Notes under the pieces: generated by a model
Told to the model about the DNA's origin: nothing
The model's database searches: none
The model's input: only the letters and a program-made list of their open reading frames with translations
Part shown: positions 19,237 through 28,396 of the stretch, piece after piece
How the letters are laid out: every line of letters begins with the position of its first letter
How positions within the stretch are numbered: the stretch's first letter is position 1
Position numbers and translations under genes: made by a program
Assembly: GCF_004359215.1 (NCBI RefSeq)
Contig: NC_090612.1
Coordinates: forward strand, 3,253,689-3,299,577
Direction of reading: 5' to 3'
Length of the DNA stretch: 45,889 bases
Source: Bremia lactucae
Lineage: Eukaryota; Oomycota; Peronosporomycetes; Peronosporales; Peronosporaceae

Positions 19237-20150
19237 ATGCGAAAAGTGCGGCGCCTTCGCTGCGGTTCATGCAGCCGCGGGCGACGCATTATTGTCTCTT
19301 GCGGCAGACGTTCCGTCTGCCGTAGTGTCATCTTCTCCGCAGCTCTAAAAATTGCGGGTGCACGTGGTGATACACCACGTGAATGCGACCCCTCTTTGGA
19401 GGTCGACAACGAATGCGAATCGGACAAAATGGCCGACTTGGGGAGAACAGAACAGTCGCCTGATCATCGTCAGGCGGCTGACAATGAGCCTTCGAGTGAG
19501 AGGACTCATCCGAATAGACATGCTGATAGCATTCGCTACAGCATGTTCGGTTCCGACGATGATGATGATTCCTCATCCCCAGTACCGTCTCCCGTGCCGT
19601 CACCCGCACTTATTTCTGTCCGTGGTGATGACGATGGCGTAAGCTATCGTTATAAAAGTTCTCCTGGTACCCATGCTTCAGTGGGTACCACTCGGGGAGC
19701 GAAGAAAATAAAATGTCTCATCTCGCCCCTGAGTAAAGCCGTGGCTTTTGCCCGACAGCAAATTCATAGCTTGTCTGGAGATACTACTCCTCACAATAAA
19801 TATCCCTTATTTACTACGACAAAGCTACATGGCCTTGATCCCAGCGCGAAGAACTTTCGCGCTGAGAAGGATTTTTATCTCGATGCTTTTTCTCAAGCAT
19901 CGATGGTATAGTGGCAACAGTAAGCGAGATAAAGTCTCGCTTATGCAATTTTGGAGCGCGTTCATTCGCAATGTAAAGACATTGGACGCGAAGCCTGGCT
20001 TCAAAGACTTAACGCGATTCGCGTTAAGTTTGAGACTCCAACCGGTGCAAGGTATAAATTGCATCGGTTGTCACGTGAGGCAGGACTTTCGTGCCTCACG
20101 TGGGGTGATCCCTGTCCGTGTTGTGTTAACAGCACGAAGTGAGTAAAAGG
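19237..20150 (+). CDS. Antisense ORF of element A, unknown product
   Basis: An open frame of 224 codons (19237-19911) lies antisense to pol, between chromodomain and 3' LTR. The N-terminal 40 residues are Arg/Cys-rich, residues 106-123 are an Asp/Ser/Pro tract (GSDDDDDSSSPVPSP), and EKDFYLDAFS lies near the end (19864-19893). The true start may be a later Met (residue 65 or 103). After the stop at 19911 a neighbouring frame continues with REAWLQRLNAIRVKF (about 19987) and GARYKLHRLSREAG (20044-20085). The last blocks recur in C3 and C4 with conservative changes. Role unknown; nucleic-acid or chromatin binding would be a guess. A frameshift near 19911 means the present copy is probably truncated. 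Confidence 0.5.
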
Positions 20151-20156
20151 GGATGT

Positions 20157-20537
20157 CTAATTCTTTCTTCGCCCTGGTGAAGGGCTCGCATCGTTATCGA
20201 GATGCGCGATGGGATTGACGTTTTGCAATCGATTTACGAGCGACAGGAGTGTTTTTTTCAGATGGACCTTCGGATCCATCGGATGGGTCTCGTCATACTG
20301 ACGGACGAGGCCCTCAACGTCAACAATCAGCTGGCAACGAGGCTCCCATCTGTCATGTGAAGGTGGATAATCGCGCCAGCGAACAAGATAACTCCTTCGC
20401 TGCCCCTTCACACCACGGTGGTTTTGGATACGTTCCATAAGGAAACGTTGAACACCGTGGGAATCCACATATGGTTGTGGCGGAAGAGAGAAATTAGATT
20501 CGACCCTTGTGTCGGATCTAGAGTCGAAGATCGACAA
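20157..20537 (-). pseudogene. Chromodomain at the end of element A pol
   Basis: The frame 20537-20157 contains GQRRSYLVRWRDYPPSHDRW followed by EP, a canonical chromodomain core (aromatic Y...W...W positions present), then VRQYDETHPM. Chromodomains at the integrase C-terminus of Ty3/gypsy elements bind chromatin marks and bias insertion. It is listed as a pseudogene because the pol frame is broken between 20806 and 20537 and the 5' part of pol is deleted. Confidence 0.75.
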
Positions 20538-20982
20538 ACTCGATCGCCTTCTCCATGATTTGGAGGAGGGAATTGATCACGAGCGCGGTAAGCGTCGCTC
20601 GTTAGAGCAGACGGTGAATGCTCACCATATCGAACGCTTGGAAGACCGTTTGAAGAGTGCGTACTCAATGTTGGAGTTCGAACGGAATTATCACGCTCTT
20701 CGTGATGAGCTATCCTCAGCTCATCGCGGTTTCGAGGATCTTCGGACCCGACATAAGAATCTCCAGATTCAGCATGAGAATCTGGTTCGTGACCACAAGA
20801 ATCTTTTAGGTATTCTTGAGAGGGTGGTAAGATCCGGCCTCGGAAGAGACCGCGTACTGATAGTACGGGCGGAGCCGACCAACATAAAACGTAGGATGCG
20901 TTCGCATCCTTCGTGGCAATTCTATTGTGTACGCATTGCCTCTGCGATGCATTACACGGAAAGGACCAATGAACTTGGGTAG
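20509..20982 (+). other. Antisense coiled-coil-like frame over the pol linker, element A
   Basis: This plus-strand frame of 157 codons lies opposite the integrase-chromodomain linker. Residues about 3-105 show heptad-like spacing (LESKIDKLDRLLHDLEEGID, later LRDELSSAHRGFEDLRTRHK), typical of a coiled coil. The minus-strand linker frame is also open here (HEPDSHAESGDSYVGSEDP), so a coiled-coil look may arise by reading acidic linker codons backwards. C3 (37205-37290) and C4 (9377-9742) keep similar wording in the antisense frame. I cannot decide which strand is, or was, coding. Confidence 0.35.
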
Positions 20983-21799
20983 TAGCTTACTGCTATCCAC
21001 ATTAGTGACTAATCGCTTAGGTAAGTTTACCGTAGAGAGTAGCACTAGGTCATTAATTATAAATGAATGAACATTTGCTCTTCCATATTTGTCTGTATTC
21101 CGTTTCTGTCGGTCCACTGCGTTAGCAATGGAATCCTGAACGAAACGGATAATTGATTCTCGAGTTAGCAGAAACTCTTCTGCTAACTCATTTGTTTTGT
21201 CATTTTCAGTACGCTTAGTGCGTACTGCCATGAGATCATTCTCATCTTCGATGTCGATTTCTTCGACATCGACATTACTCGTGTCGTTATTAACTTCGAC
21301 GCGTGATGAGCATGAGCCAGAAATGGTTTTGCCCGTGCGAGCCCCCCCCCTTAAACTAGAGGATCCCTTTAATTGAATTGGTATACTTGGATGGTGTAAG
21401 CCATTCACGAAGAACGGTGTATGCGTTGTAGACGCATGTACCGAATTATTGATGGCGAATTCGACCATTAATAAAAAAAACTCGCTCTAATTCGGATACG
21501 ATTGGACGTAACCTCGAAGTATTTTTTTCGAGGACGCGATTTACGCGTTCCGTCTGACCATCTGTCTCTGGATGATAAGAAGTTGACAAAGTCAGCCGTG
21601 TTCCGAGAAATCGGAACACGGATTGCCAGAAGTTTGCCGTGAATTGTGGATCTCTACCCGAGACCAGTTCACGGGGTACGCCGTGGAGTTTGAATACCGT
21701 GTCGATAAAGACACGGGCACAGCCCGAAGCCGTGATCAACTCTGGTACTGCAGCAAGATGTACCATCTTGCTGAATCTGTCTAAAAACAAGGCTTTCAT
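20806..21799 (-). pseudogene. Integrase core and C-terminus of element A
   Basis: Frame 21799-21446 starts within the core (LDRFSKMVHLAAVPELI), includes the second catalytic Asp in RDPQFTANFW and the Glu in ETDGQTERVNRVLE, and ends in a frameshift. Frame 21468-20806 (220 codons) continues with EFAINNSVHASTTHTPFFVN, an acidic linker (VDVEEIDIEDENDL) and the GPF-type C-terminal module (KLLPKFIGPFRVMHRRGNAY, THPTFYVGRLRPYY). The zinc-binding domain and the first catalytic Asp are deleted together with the rest of pol. A run of nine C at about 21343 lies in the linker. Confidence 0.8.
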
Positions 21800-21911
21800 T
21801 GTAGAATATAACCATGTAAAGTAATATTCTCCAAATATTATCTACCTTTTAGATAATATATTAATTAACAACCTTTAAGTGTTACTTTCATGTAACGATA
21901 CACCCGTTACA
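21798..21911 (-). mobile_element. 5' LTR remnant of element A (first 114 bases)
   Basis: It matches the U3 start of the 3' LTR (19099 leftward), ends at TGTAACGG/CCGTTACA and abuts target duplication ACGAG (21912-21916). Its inner side is fused to integrase. Confidence 0.8.
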
Positions 21912-21945
21912 ACGAGAGCTATCTCATGCTAAACTTCGAGCTCCA

Positions 21946-22170
21946 GTGAAAGCTTTGTTGCTGGCTCTGTCGAAGTCATTTCCTCTTCCTCTTTCAGTTG
22001 GCATCTTAAAGGTTGTGCGTTTGCTGATAGTTATTGCTTTGGCTGACGTCTCGCTTCTGCTCATCTCATGCTTTCTTAAGCAGAAGACATACACCAAGCG
22101 TGTTTTTTACCTGTTGAGACCTGTATCCATCGCTTCAAGACAGCATGGGCACCTGCAAAATGGTAAGTAG
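21946..22170 (+). CDS. Possible 5' exon with hydrophobic segment, unknown
   Basis: A 74-codon frame whose residues about 14-44 (LPLSVGILKVVRLLIVIALA onward) are strongly hydrophobic, enough for a membrane helix. The frame ends shortly after AAAATG|GTAAGTAGG at 22163, a near-ideal splice donor, so this could be part of an intron-containing gene whose other exons I cannot find. Nothing in the residues identifies a family. Element A lies 30 bases upstream. It could equally be a chance frame. Confidence 0.25.
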   Translation: MKALLLALSKSFPLPLSVGILKVVRLLIVIALADVSLLLISCFLKQKTYTKRVFYLLRPVSIASRQHGHLQNGK

Positions 22171-22253
22171 GTTAAATGAGTTTTTGTCCTTATTTTTGTA
22201 AGGATTATTTGGGGTGATGTACGTCAATCAAAAAGCTGAGGTACATACACCGG

Positions 22254-22449
22254 CACCTTTATTTAATTATTAAAATCTAAAACCTGACCCTAGCTAATTT
22301 AAATAGATTTTGGCCGCCAGATTTATATCTGGCGGCTGCCAATGTATTTCCCATAATAAATTGGATTCTAGTGTTAACTATTTTAAGGAAGAAAGGGAAT
22401 TTGACCTAAAAAGTAAATGTACCACAAAAACGGTTCACCAACCGAACTG
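22254..22449 (-). mobile_element. Fragment related to the LTR of element E
   Basis: About 195 bases align with the 3' LTR of E (28018-28233), including the perfect hairpin GCCGCCAGAT-TTAT-ATCTGGCGGC at 22313-22336 and the AACGGTTC.CCAA.CGA end. Indels are scattered. No target duplication was found. Confidence 0.6.
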
Positions 22450-22540
22450 TAGAATGTGAGAGAATGCTTTCAATAGTCAGGAGCATCCAGTAATTCCTTA
22501 ATAACTTCATTTGCATTTAAAATTTACATCAGATCAGATC

Positions 22541-23073
22541 TGTAGGCGGGCACATCGTAATGCGGCCACGGTCTACTTAGGCACACACCCTAGCACAGCA
22601 AGGAACCGGTTAAACCTGCTTCTCTTGCGTGCAGTGAGGCGGTTGTGGTGGGCGCGTTAGCGACCTCACCCAACACACTAAGTACTCTGGTTAAGTGTCG
22701 TCACGGGAGCGGTAATCCGTCTCCTCGTGCGCACTTACCAAGTAGGAAGTAGTTTTCAGACTGATTTATATTTAATAGAATTAAATATAAATACCCAATT
22801 TTACCAATTAAAATGTTATCTCTATAAATAACATTTAATATGTATCGCGAGCGTATCTTTCTATATACGTTGCGTAACGGATGACGCTGGGCGTCATCCC
22901 TCCTAATGTGAATGCACCCATGTGCATCACATACACAAGGGTTGGTCACAAATGTGCACCACACCCGAGTGTTGGGTCTAATTACTATTATTTAGTAATT
23001 GACCATCCCCTTAAGAACACCAAGTGTACTTAACGGGGACTGTGTAACATAGGGGCAACTTTAGCCCGTTACA
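22541..23073 (-). mobile_element. Solo LTR of family B with perfect target duplication
   Basis: 533 bp, CGCCTACA end at 22541 and TGTAACGGG start at 23073 on the minus strand, nearly identical to 16987-17519. AGATC flanks both sides (22536-22540 and 23074-23078). Confidence 0.9.
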
Positions 23074-23078
23074 AGATC

Positions 23079-24314
23079 AGATACCTAAATCTACAGAAGT
23101 ACCAAATAACTTCTTCAATGAATTCAAGACTTTAACTTATCAAATCTTCAAGTATAAATTGAACCACGCTCGAAAAAGGAAGTGCTCTATGACCAAACGA
23201 GCAACGAGAAGAAATGCTGCAGAAGCATCCAAGGCTAAAAAAATTCAATTTAACAAAATAATCATTTGCAGGCGAAGACGCAAACGTAGGTCAAAACCGA
23301 CATTTGATCTTAGTTTTTCTATTTGTTAGCGTACCAAAGATTCTTCGGATATTGTGCTAGCGTCATAATTTACTATTTTATAGAGCCCAATTATCCTGTT
23401 GTTACGTGGTTGGGCAGCTTTTCTTAAGCGTTCAAGAAAACGCTGACACAAGATATTAGTAATAGTTCTTGCGCTGTTCGCATCTAAAGTAGTATGCGAA
23501 AACTTTTTCTCTTGCCGTTCGGTCGGCTTCGTTGGCGTTGTAAGTGATTCATTGCCACGAGTTTTCAGGGTAGATATTTCACACAACCACATGGCTAACT
23601 TTGCATATTTAATGGTGTCGCATATTAAAATTTGCGAATGGCCTATGGCGTGAGATGTAAGTCTTCTTCGATTCTAAATACTATTCAAACACCAGACTCG
23701 CTGCCATTGATTCGGGAAAGCCGCGTTTATATATAGACGCAAACTGCGTCTATCTCTGGCTGACATGCTCTTGAGCTACCTTCCTTATGGCGAAAACGAG
23801 AAGTAAAGGACTTTGCCGTTTAAGGTGCGAAGCCTGGGTAATGTTTTTTCCTATGGCACAATGCTGAGTAGTAATACTTCTTGAGGCTAATTCCTAGAAA
23901 GCGTATGGTCTTTACTATGCATAGAGATGTACCTTCTACAAAGGAACACGCGACAAATCTATTTCCAGCATGATCTCGTGGACTCCCACGAGCAGCTTAG
24001 AGCGTACAAGTCCAAGACTTTCCAATGCTTTGCACAGGCTCCGCACCATTCGATTTTGAAACGAGGTTCTATTTCTGCGACGCTTATACCAGCTGGTGTT
24101 CAGTGATCACATTAGTCGTAAGCGGCGTTTCTACGTGCACAATACGTGGCGTTTAAAAATCTTTGTTTTTTTAATTCCATTATGAACAAATTTAGCTACA
24201 TTGAATTCAAAACAACGTACAACGGGTTACATCTATATTAAATAATGCTGTCAACAAATGACCATGAAGTGGCCAGATTGGCTAAATAGAATATTGCTAC
24301 GAGTCGTTCTTTAA
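23079..24314. other. AT-rich unique DNA, no recognised gene
   Basis: The longest frame is 88 codons on the minus strand (23592-23326). It is rich in Thr, Arg and Asn, contains CQRFLERLRKAAQPRNNR, and has no signal peptide or known domain. A short inverted repeat, TAGACGCA-AAC-TGCGTCTA, lies near 23737. No transposon similarity is visible. Confidence 0.4.
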
Positions 24315-24971
24315 TTACTCGTTCCAGAATTCCGAAAGGTTTTCCTGCGGAATCTTACGGGAGGCGCGTAAAACCAGCATCTCTTCGCGCACAGGCTCCG
24401 GTACTTCGTCACACATACGGTCCATGTCGTCAGCAATGGTAACTGAAACAATATCGCTAAAGCGCACGGTGCGGCGTGGAGTCGAAAGTCCTAGCTCTTG
24501 CATCGTATCTACAAGCCTATTGCGGCCGGCATTGGCCAGCTGAATAACAACTTGTCGACGTTGCCTGCTAACACTCTCGGTGGCCTTTTCTACCTTCTGT
24601 AATACGCTCACCGCGCGCTCCCAGTGGTTCTGTAGCATCAGCATAAGCGCATGCTGCCGGGACGTCTGTAGGAACGTAAGCGCCTTGCGCACACCCTCAC
24701 ACCCAGTGACGCGCGGCCACTCCGTGGCGTTTGTAATGCTGTGGGATTGATGCTCTATAGTCTCGTTTGGCAGCTCCTTCGCGGGTGCTGACGTGCGCGG
24801 TGAGGATTCGATCTGGTGCTTGCATACTTTGCGCAACGCTTCGCTAGTAGCGGCGTTGGCGGTAGGACTACAGCCCTCCACGCTAGCGCTAGTACTACCA
24901 GGTAATGACGGTCTTATGCGCTTAAGGAGACGGCGTGACAGGTCTTGCACTTGTACGACACAAGATGTCAT
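24315..24971 (-). CDS. Unknown protein, 218 residues, likely cellular gene
   Basis: This uninterrupted frame starts at the first ATG after an upstream in-frame stop and ends in TAA. It has no similarity to the surrounding elements and sits in unique DNA. Residues 1-25 are basic (LSRRLLKRIR), 26-90 are Ser/Thr/Pro-rich and probably disordered, and 91-160 look helical (LMLQNHWERAVSVLQKVEKA). Residues 166-172 are RRTVRFS, and 180-199 are acidic. RTVRF fits the [RK]-x-[VI]-x-[FW] docking pattern of protein phosphatase 1 partners, but such short patterns are common by chance. No signal peptide, membrane segment or RxLR motif is seen. I do not recognise the family. A single-exon gene is consistent with oomycetes. 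Confidence 0.55.
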   Translation of the reverse strand: MTSCVVQVQDLSRRLLKRIRPSLPGSTSASVEGCSPTANAATSEALRKVCKHQIESSPRTSAPAKELPNETIEHQSHSITNATEWPRVTGCEGVRKALTFLQTSRQHALMLMLQNHWERAVSVLQKVEKATESVSRQRRQVVIQLANAGRNRLVDTMQELGLSTPRRTVRFSDIVSVTIADDMDRMCDEVPEPVREEMLVLRASRKIPQENLSEFWNE

Positions 24972-27468
24972 AACCCTGAAACAACTACCTGAGATGGGCG
25001 CGGTTCGATATCTGTCGCAATAGCAAGAAGCACACGAGTGCGTTGCTCGACGTCAATTCGGAAATGCAAGGACTTAAAGAGACCGTTTGACCCGCTTGGT
25101 CCAAGTCTTTCGTTTCAGTCGAACGACTTCAGTCAGGGCAATGTACCTAGGCCCACGATTTGATCGACTGTGGTTGGGGAAGCGTTTGTGGGTGGTCAGC
25201 GACGATGCGACAAGCTGGAACGGCCGGTGCGAGCAAAGACCGCACCATTTCTTGGAAGAGGCAAAGGGGTTTTTGCTGGACTGGGGCTTGGTTTTTGGGA
25301 AAGCCCCGCAAATTTCGAGAATCTGGAAGCTCAGCGAATTTAGAAGTTAGCCATCGCAATTGCCATGATTCAGATAAAGAACGAGCTCGAGCTTTAGGAT
25401 AGCAGGTTCAAATACATTCATACGAAGCAGCTGCTGCCCCGAGCTGATTCCTGCGTTTGCATCAAATTCAGCCACACGTCAAGGGCTGCACAATCTATAA
25501 AGTCACTCATCAGGCCTCGTTCTATGTGACATTAAGATACTATTAGCTTTGAGGAATTATAAAAGGATGGAGCGGAACGTACGTGAGCCTTTGCGTCTAC
25601 CAGGGACAGTCTGGACAATCTGGACCTTCCCCTAGGTGTTGCCATGTGTGCCATAAGAAATAGTAGGGCTATTCACATAAATTACATAAGTCGATAAAGA
25701 ACCAGCCAAACGTCAGAAATCAGGTCAAGTCGGGTGGTGTTGTTACCATGAAAAGAGAATTGCCCCAAAATAGGCTTTCCTTCAAAGTTTTAGGAGAAAT
25801 AAAAAGCGGCTACGATAGTTGCACGTTCACCAAGCCAATCATAAGTGTTTTGGACATTAGACAAGCAACTTTTACAAACAGGCTGTCTGATAGCAATTAG
25901 TCACACTAACAAGGATGCACAAGTGCTTGCTAGAAGCACTATACCATCAATGTTTGTAATCACCGTACAAGTCGGATCACAACTTGTGTATTTTGCGATT
26001 TCAGTAATTCAATCACTTTACGGGAAAGCAAACCGTATCCTGAGTTCACAGACACGATGGCGCATGCTATTCAAGCTTGCTCCATTTCTGATAGAGTACC
26101 ATAATTTGCTCAAAGCATTAGCAGGCATATATCTTCAACTTCAGCAGCTTTATACTTTTAGAGCGCCGTGTCTCCAGGCGAATTGAATTTGTTAATCTTA
26201 ATGGATTCACAGCTCGATACGCTATAGTTTCGCCAAAGCTTTCCGTCACTCGGCAATATTAGCCAGTGCTGGAGGCAACTTGGTGTTAGTAATGTAGACT
26301 TGTTACTTCGTAATTCTTGAAAAACAAACTGAAAAATGCTACGGGGGTGTTTTACATAAATCTACAAAATTTAATTCATCCATGCAGGCCTTTTTTGTGT
26401 AACGGTAGAAAACAGCTACATCGCGAGGAAGTATATATGCAACACATTTACCACTAGCGTTTGTGAGCCCACTGTACTGTTAAGATAATTCTATTTAAAG
26501 ACCTACCATACAACCAATCGATCCAAATGCCCTGTAAATATCAACGCAAATAAAAAGAAAAAAACAATAAAGACGCTCCCCAGATGAGTTTTTTATGTGC
26601 GTCATCAGCTCGTGTCATGTACCTATAAGGAATATTACATTAACCGATGGATCTAGGGGTAAGATCCAAAACTCCGGTAGAAACAACGACAGACAGCATA
26701 TATGACTAAATTGCGGCAAGTTTAACATGAATTATTCTAACGCGAATAAAATAACGTACGTTGCCTTCGTGCTCAAAATGTTACTAGACCTTTGATTTCC
26801 TCTGATCCTATGGCGCAGCCATCGGCAATTTTGTCCAGAAACACCTTTACTTGGAAATGGCCACTGAACATGCTCACACCGTCACACAGTAGATTTAGCT
26901 TGCGATTAAGACCGTTCTGGTTGTGAAGGATAGCTTAAAGTCATTTCAAGGTCAGGTGAATAATTAATGCTAGACCAGTATACTGAAATGTATATGGAAC
27001 AGTGCATGTTTTAAACGTAAATTATCTGCTACACTGAAGAAATACCGTGTTTTCATTGAAGGGCAAGTCGATTTTTTATAATTCCTAAATCGAAAAATGT
27101 ACCAAGTGCTATTAATCGCTTCGTGGAAATAGGTAAAAATAATGAGTTAGGACTGTCGCGACCTTAAAGCATAGGGTGCGACAAGAATCTTCTCTTCAAA
27201 TTTAGAAGATGCATACGTGGCTCAAAGCTACTCCCTGATAAGTCATGGATCATAAAAATAACTAGTTATCAAGTTGCATTTGTATCAAAAGCGTATATAT
27301 AAAGCTCCGCTACAGCTACATTCCAAAACTAAACGGTAATCACAAAATGTAGCGGAGCGACCTCGCTCCAAAAAACAGAGGAAGACTTTCAGACTCAGAA
27401 AGTCACTTAGTTCTATTGAACTAATGGGTTTAATAATTCAGGGGGTCGTACAAGCTATAAAAGCTTAA
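24972..27468. other. Long AT-rich intergenic stretch
   Basis: No gene is recognised. The longest frames (25087-25350 and 25845-26186 on plus, 25359-25147 on minus) have no domain and no conserved partner. The first 400 bases are GC-richer and could hold promoter or exon sequence of the neighbouring minus-strand gene. A pair of overlapping hairpins lies at 27304-27369. Confidence 0.4.
27304..27369. repeat. Two overlapping inverted repeats after a TATA-like run
   Basis: GCTCCGCTACA (27304-27314) pairs with TGTAGCGGAGC (27348-27358) over a 33-base loop. The right arm also pairs as GGAGCG (27354-27359) with CGCTCC (27364-27369) over four bases. The two stems exclude each other. TATATATAAA ends just before the first arm and six A follow the second. 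No RNA family is recognised. Confidence 0.4.
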
Positions 27469-27918
27469 GGAATCCTAGTAAATTTATTAACTACACCGTC
27501 TTGTCCAATTCGTGATCTTCGAGATGTTACTTCACGGTATGCAAGCTCACCAAACCTCAACTCTCGCTACTTATTAATTAGCGGAACACTGGACTCAGTT
27601 AGTACCTATATTCATATAGTATATGCTCCAGTTCAACCAAACGAACGCGCCCAATTTCTTACTGCACTCCCACGCCATTTTGACGAAGATGCTAATCATA
27701 TTGCGTTCGGTGACTTAAACACTGTGTTTTCAAGTCAATTAGACCAAGCCCACGCACAGGAGCGGAATCGCCCACAAGGGGGCAAAGAATTACTTCTATG
27801 GATGCAAGAATTACATCTTCTCGACCCATGGCGACTCCAAAACCCGGATTTACAAGAGTTTACGAGTCCCAATCGCAGCTCAAGGGATTCAGGATTTGTA
27901 GAACCAAGTGGCAACTAG
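27469..27918 (+). pseudogene. Endonuclease fragment of a non-LTR retrotransposon
   Basis: An open stretch of 150 codons without a start Met carries STYIHIVYAPVQPNERAQF, then ANHIAFGDLNTVFSSQLD, then LHLLDPWR. The YAP, GD-x-N and D-x-WR boxes are those of the exonuclease-endonuclease-phosphatase fold that nicks target DNA in L1-like retrotransposons. The N-terminal catalytic Glu region and the C-terminal SDH box are missing, and no reverse transcriptase follows. Element E begins about 100 bases downstream. I infer a 5'- and 3'-truncated LINE. Confidence 0.7.
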
Positions 27919-28017
27919 TGCCCAAGAGGATATACCTTAGAAAGGCTTCTATCTCTTATAAATCAATGCGCAAGCCTTAGAAAGGCACTCAACGCTTTAA
28001 GATCAAAAGGAGAACTG

Positions 28018-28233
28018 CACTTTATTTAATTATATAGATCTAAAACCCTACCCTAGCCAATAAAAAATAGATTTTGGCCGCCAGATTTATATCTGGCGGC
28101 GACCACATTTGTTACCCATAATAAATGGGATTTAAGTAACTAACTATATTAAAATTAGATAACAGGGTATTTTACCCATGAAGTAAATTTACAACAACAA
28201 CGGTTCTCCAATCGATGTGTGCCCCATATTACA
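28018..28233 (-). mobile_element. 3' LTR of element E, probably truncated
   Basis: On the minus strand it starts TGTAATATGGGGC right after the polypurine tract. It includes the hairpin GCCGCCAGAT/ATCTGGCGGC (28077-28100), shared with 22313-22336. Similarity to the other copy ends at about 28018, and no CA-type end with target duplication was found. Confidence 0.6.
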
Positions 28234-28246
28234 CCCTCCTCCATCA
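28234..28246 (-). other. Polypurine tract of element E
   Basis: Minus strand GATGGAGGAGGG directly precedes the LTR start TGTAATAT, as in element A. Confidence 0.65.
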
Positions 28247-28396
28247 GACTGTTCACACCGAGTGACAACATTCGCTTCATTTCCTCTTTGAGGTTGGAAC
28301 CTAACAGCTAATCGTTCGGTTGTGTTTTTCATTCCGTTGTCTAATGACAATCAACCGTGGTCACAGACTCTAGGCACCTTCTGAGACGATGAGGTA

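Larger units (their letters stand above)
18653..21911 (-). mobile_element. Element A, internally deleted Ty3/gypsy with target duplication
   Basis: The insert is bounded by ACGAG at 18648-18652 and 21912-21916, a perfect 5-bp target duplication, so the two ends belong together. On the minus strand it consists of the first 114 bases of the LTR (21911-21798), the integrase core and C-terminus, a chromodomain, a region open on the opposite strand, a polypurine tract and a complete 3' LTR (19099-18653). Gag, protease, reverse transcriptase and RNase H are gone. The deletion joins LTR directly to integrase near 21798. Confidence 0.85.

Noticed and set aside
19328..19609. Minus-strand frame of 93 codons
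   Set aside because: It is opposite the conserved antisense ORF of element A and does not recur in C3.
23326..23592. Possible RxLR-type effector
   Set aside because: No signal peptide and no RxLR followed by EER; the RFLERLRK text does not fit the motif.
25845..26186. 113-codon plus-strand frame in AT-rich DNA
   Set aside because: No domain, no heptad or membrane pattern beyond chance, no regulatory context.
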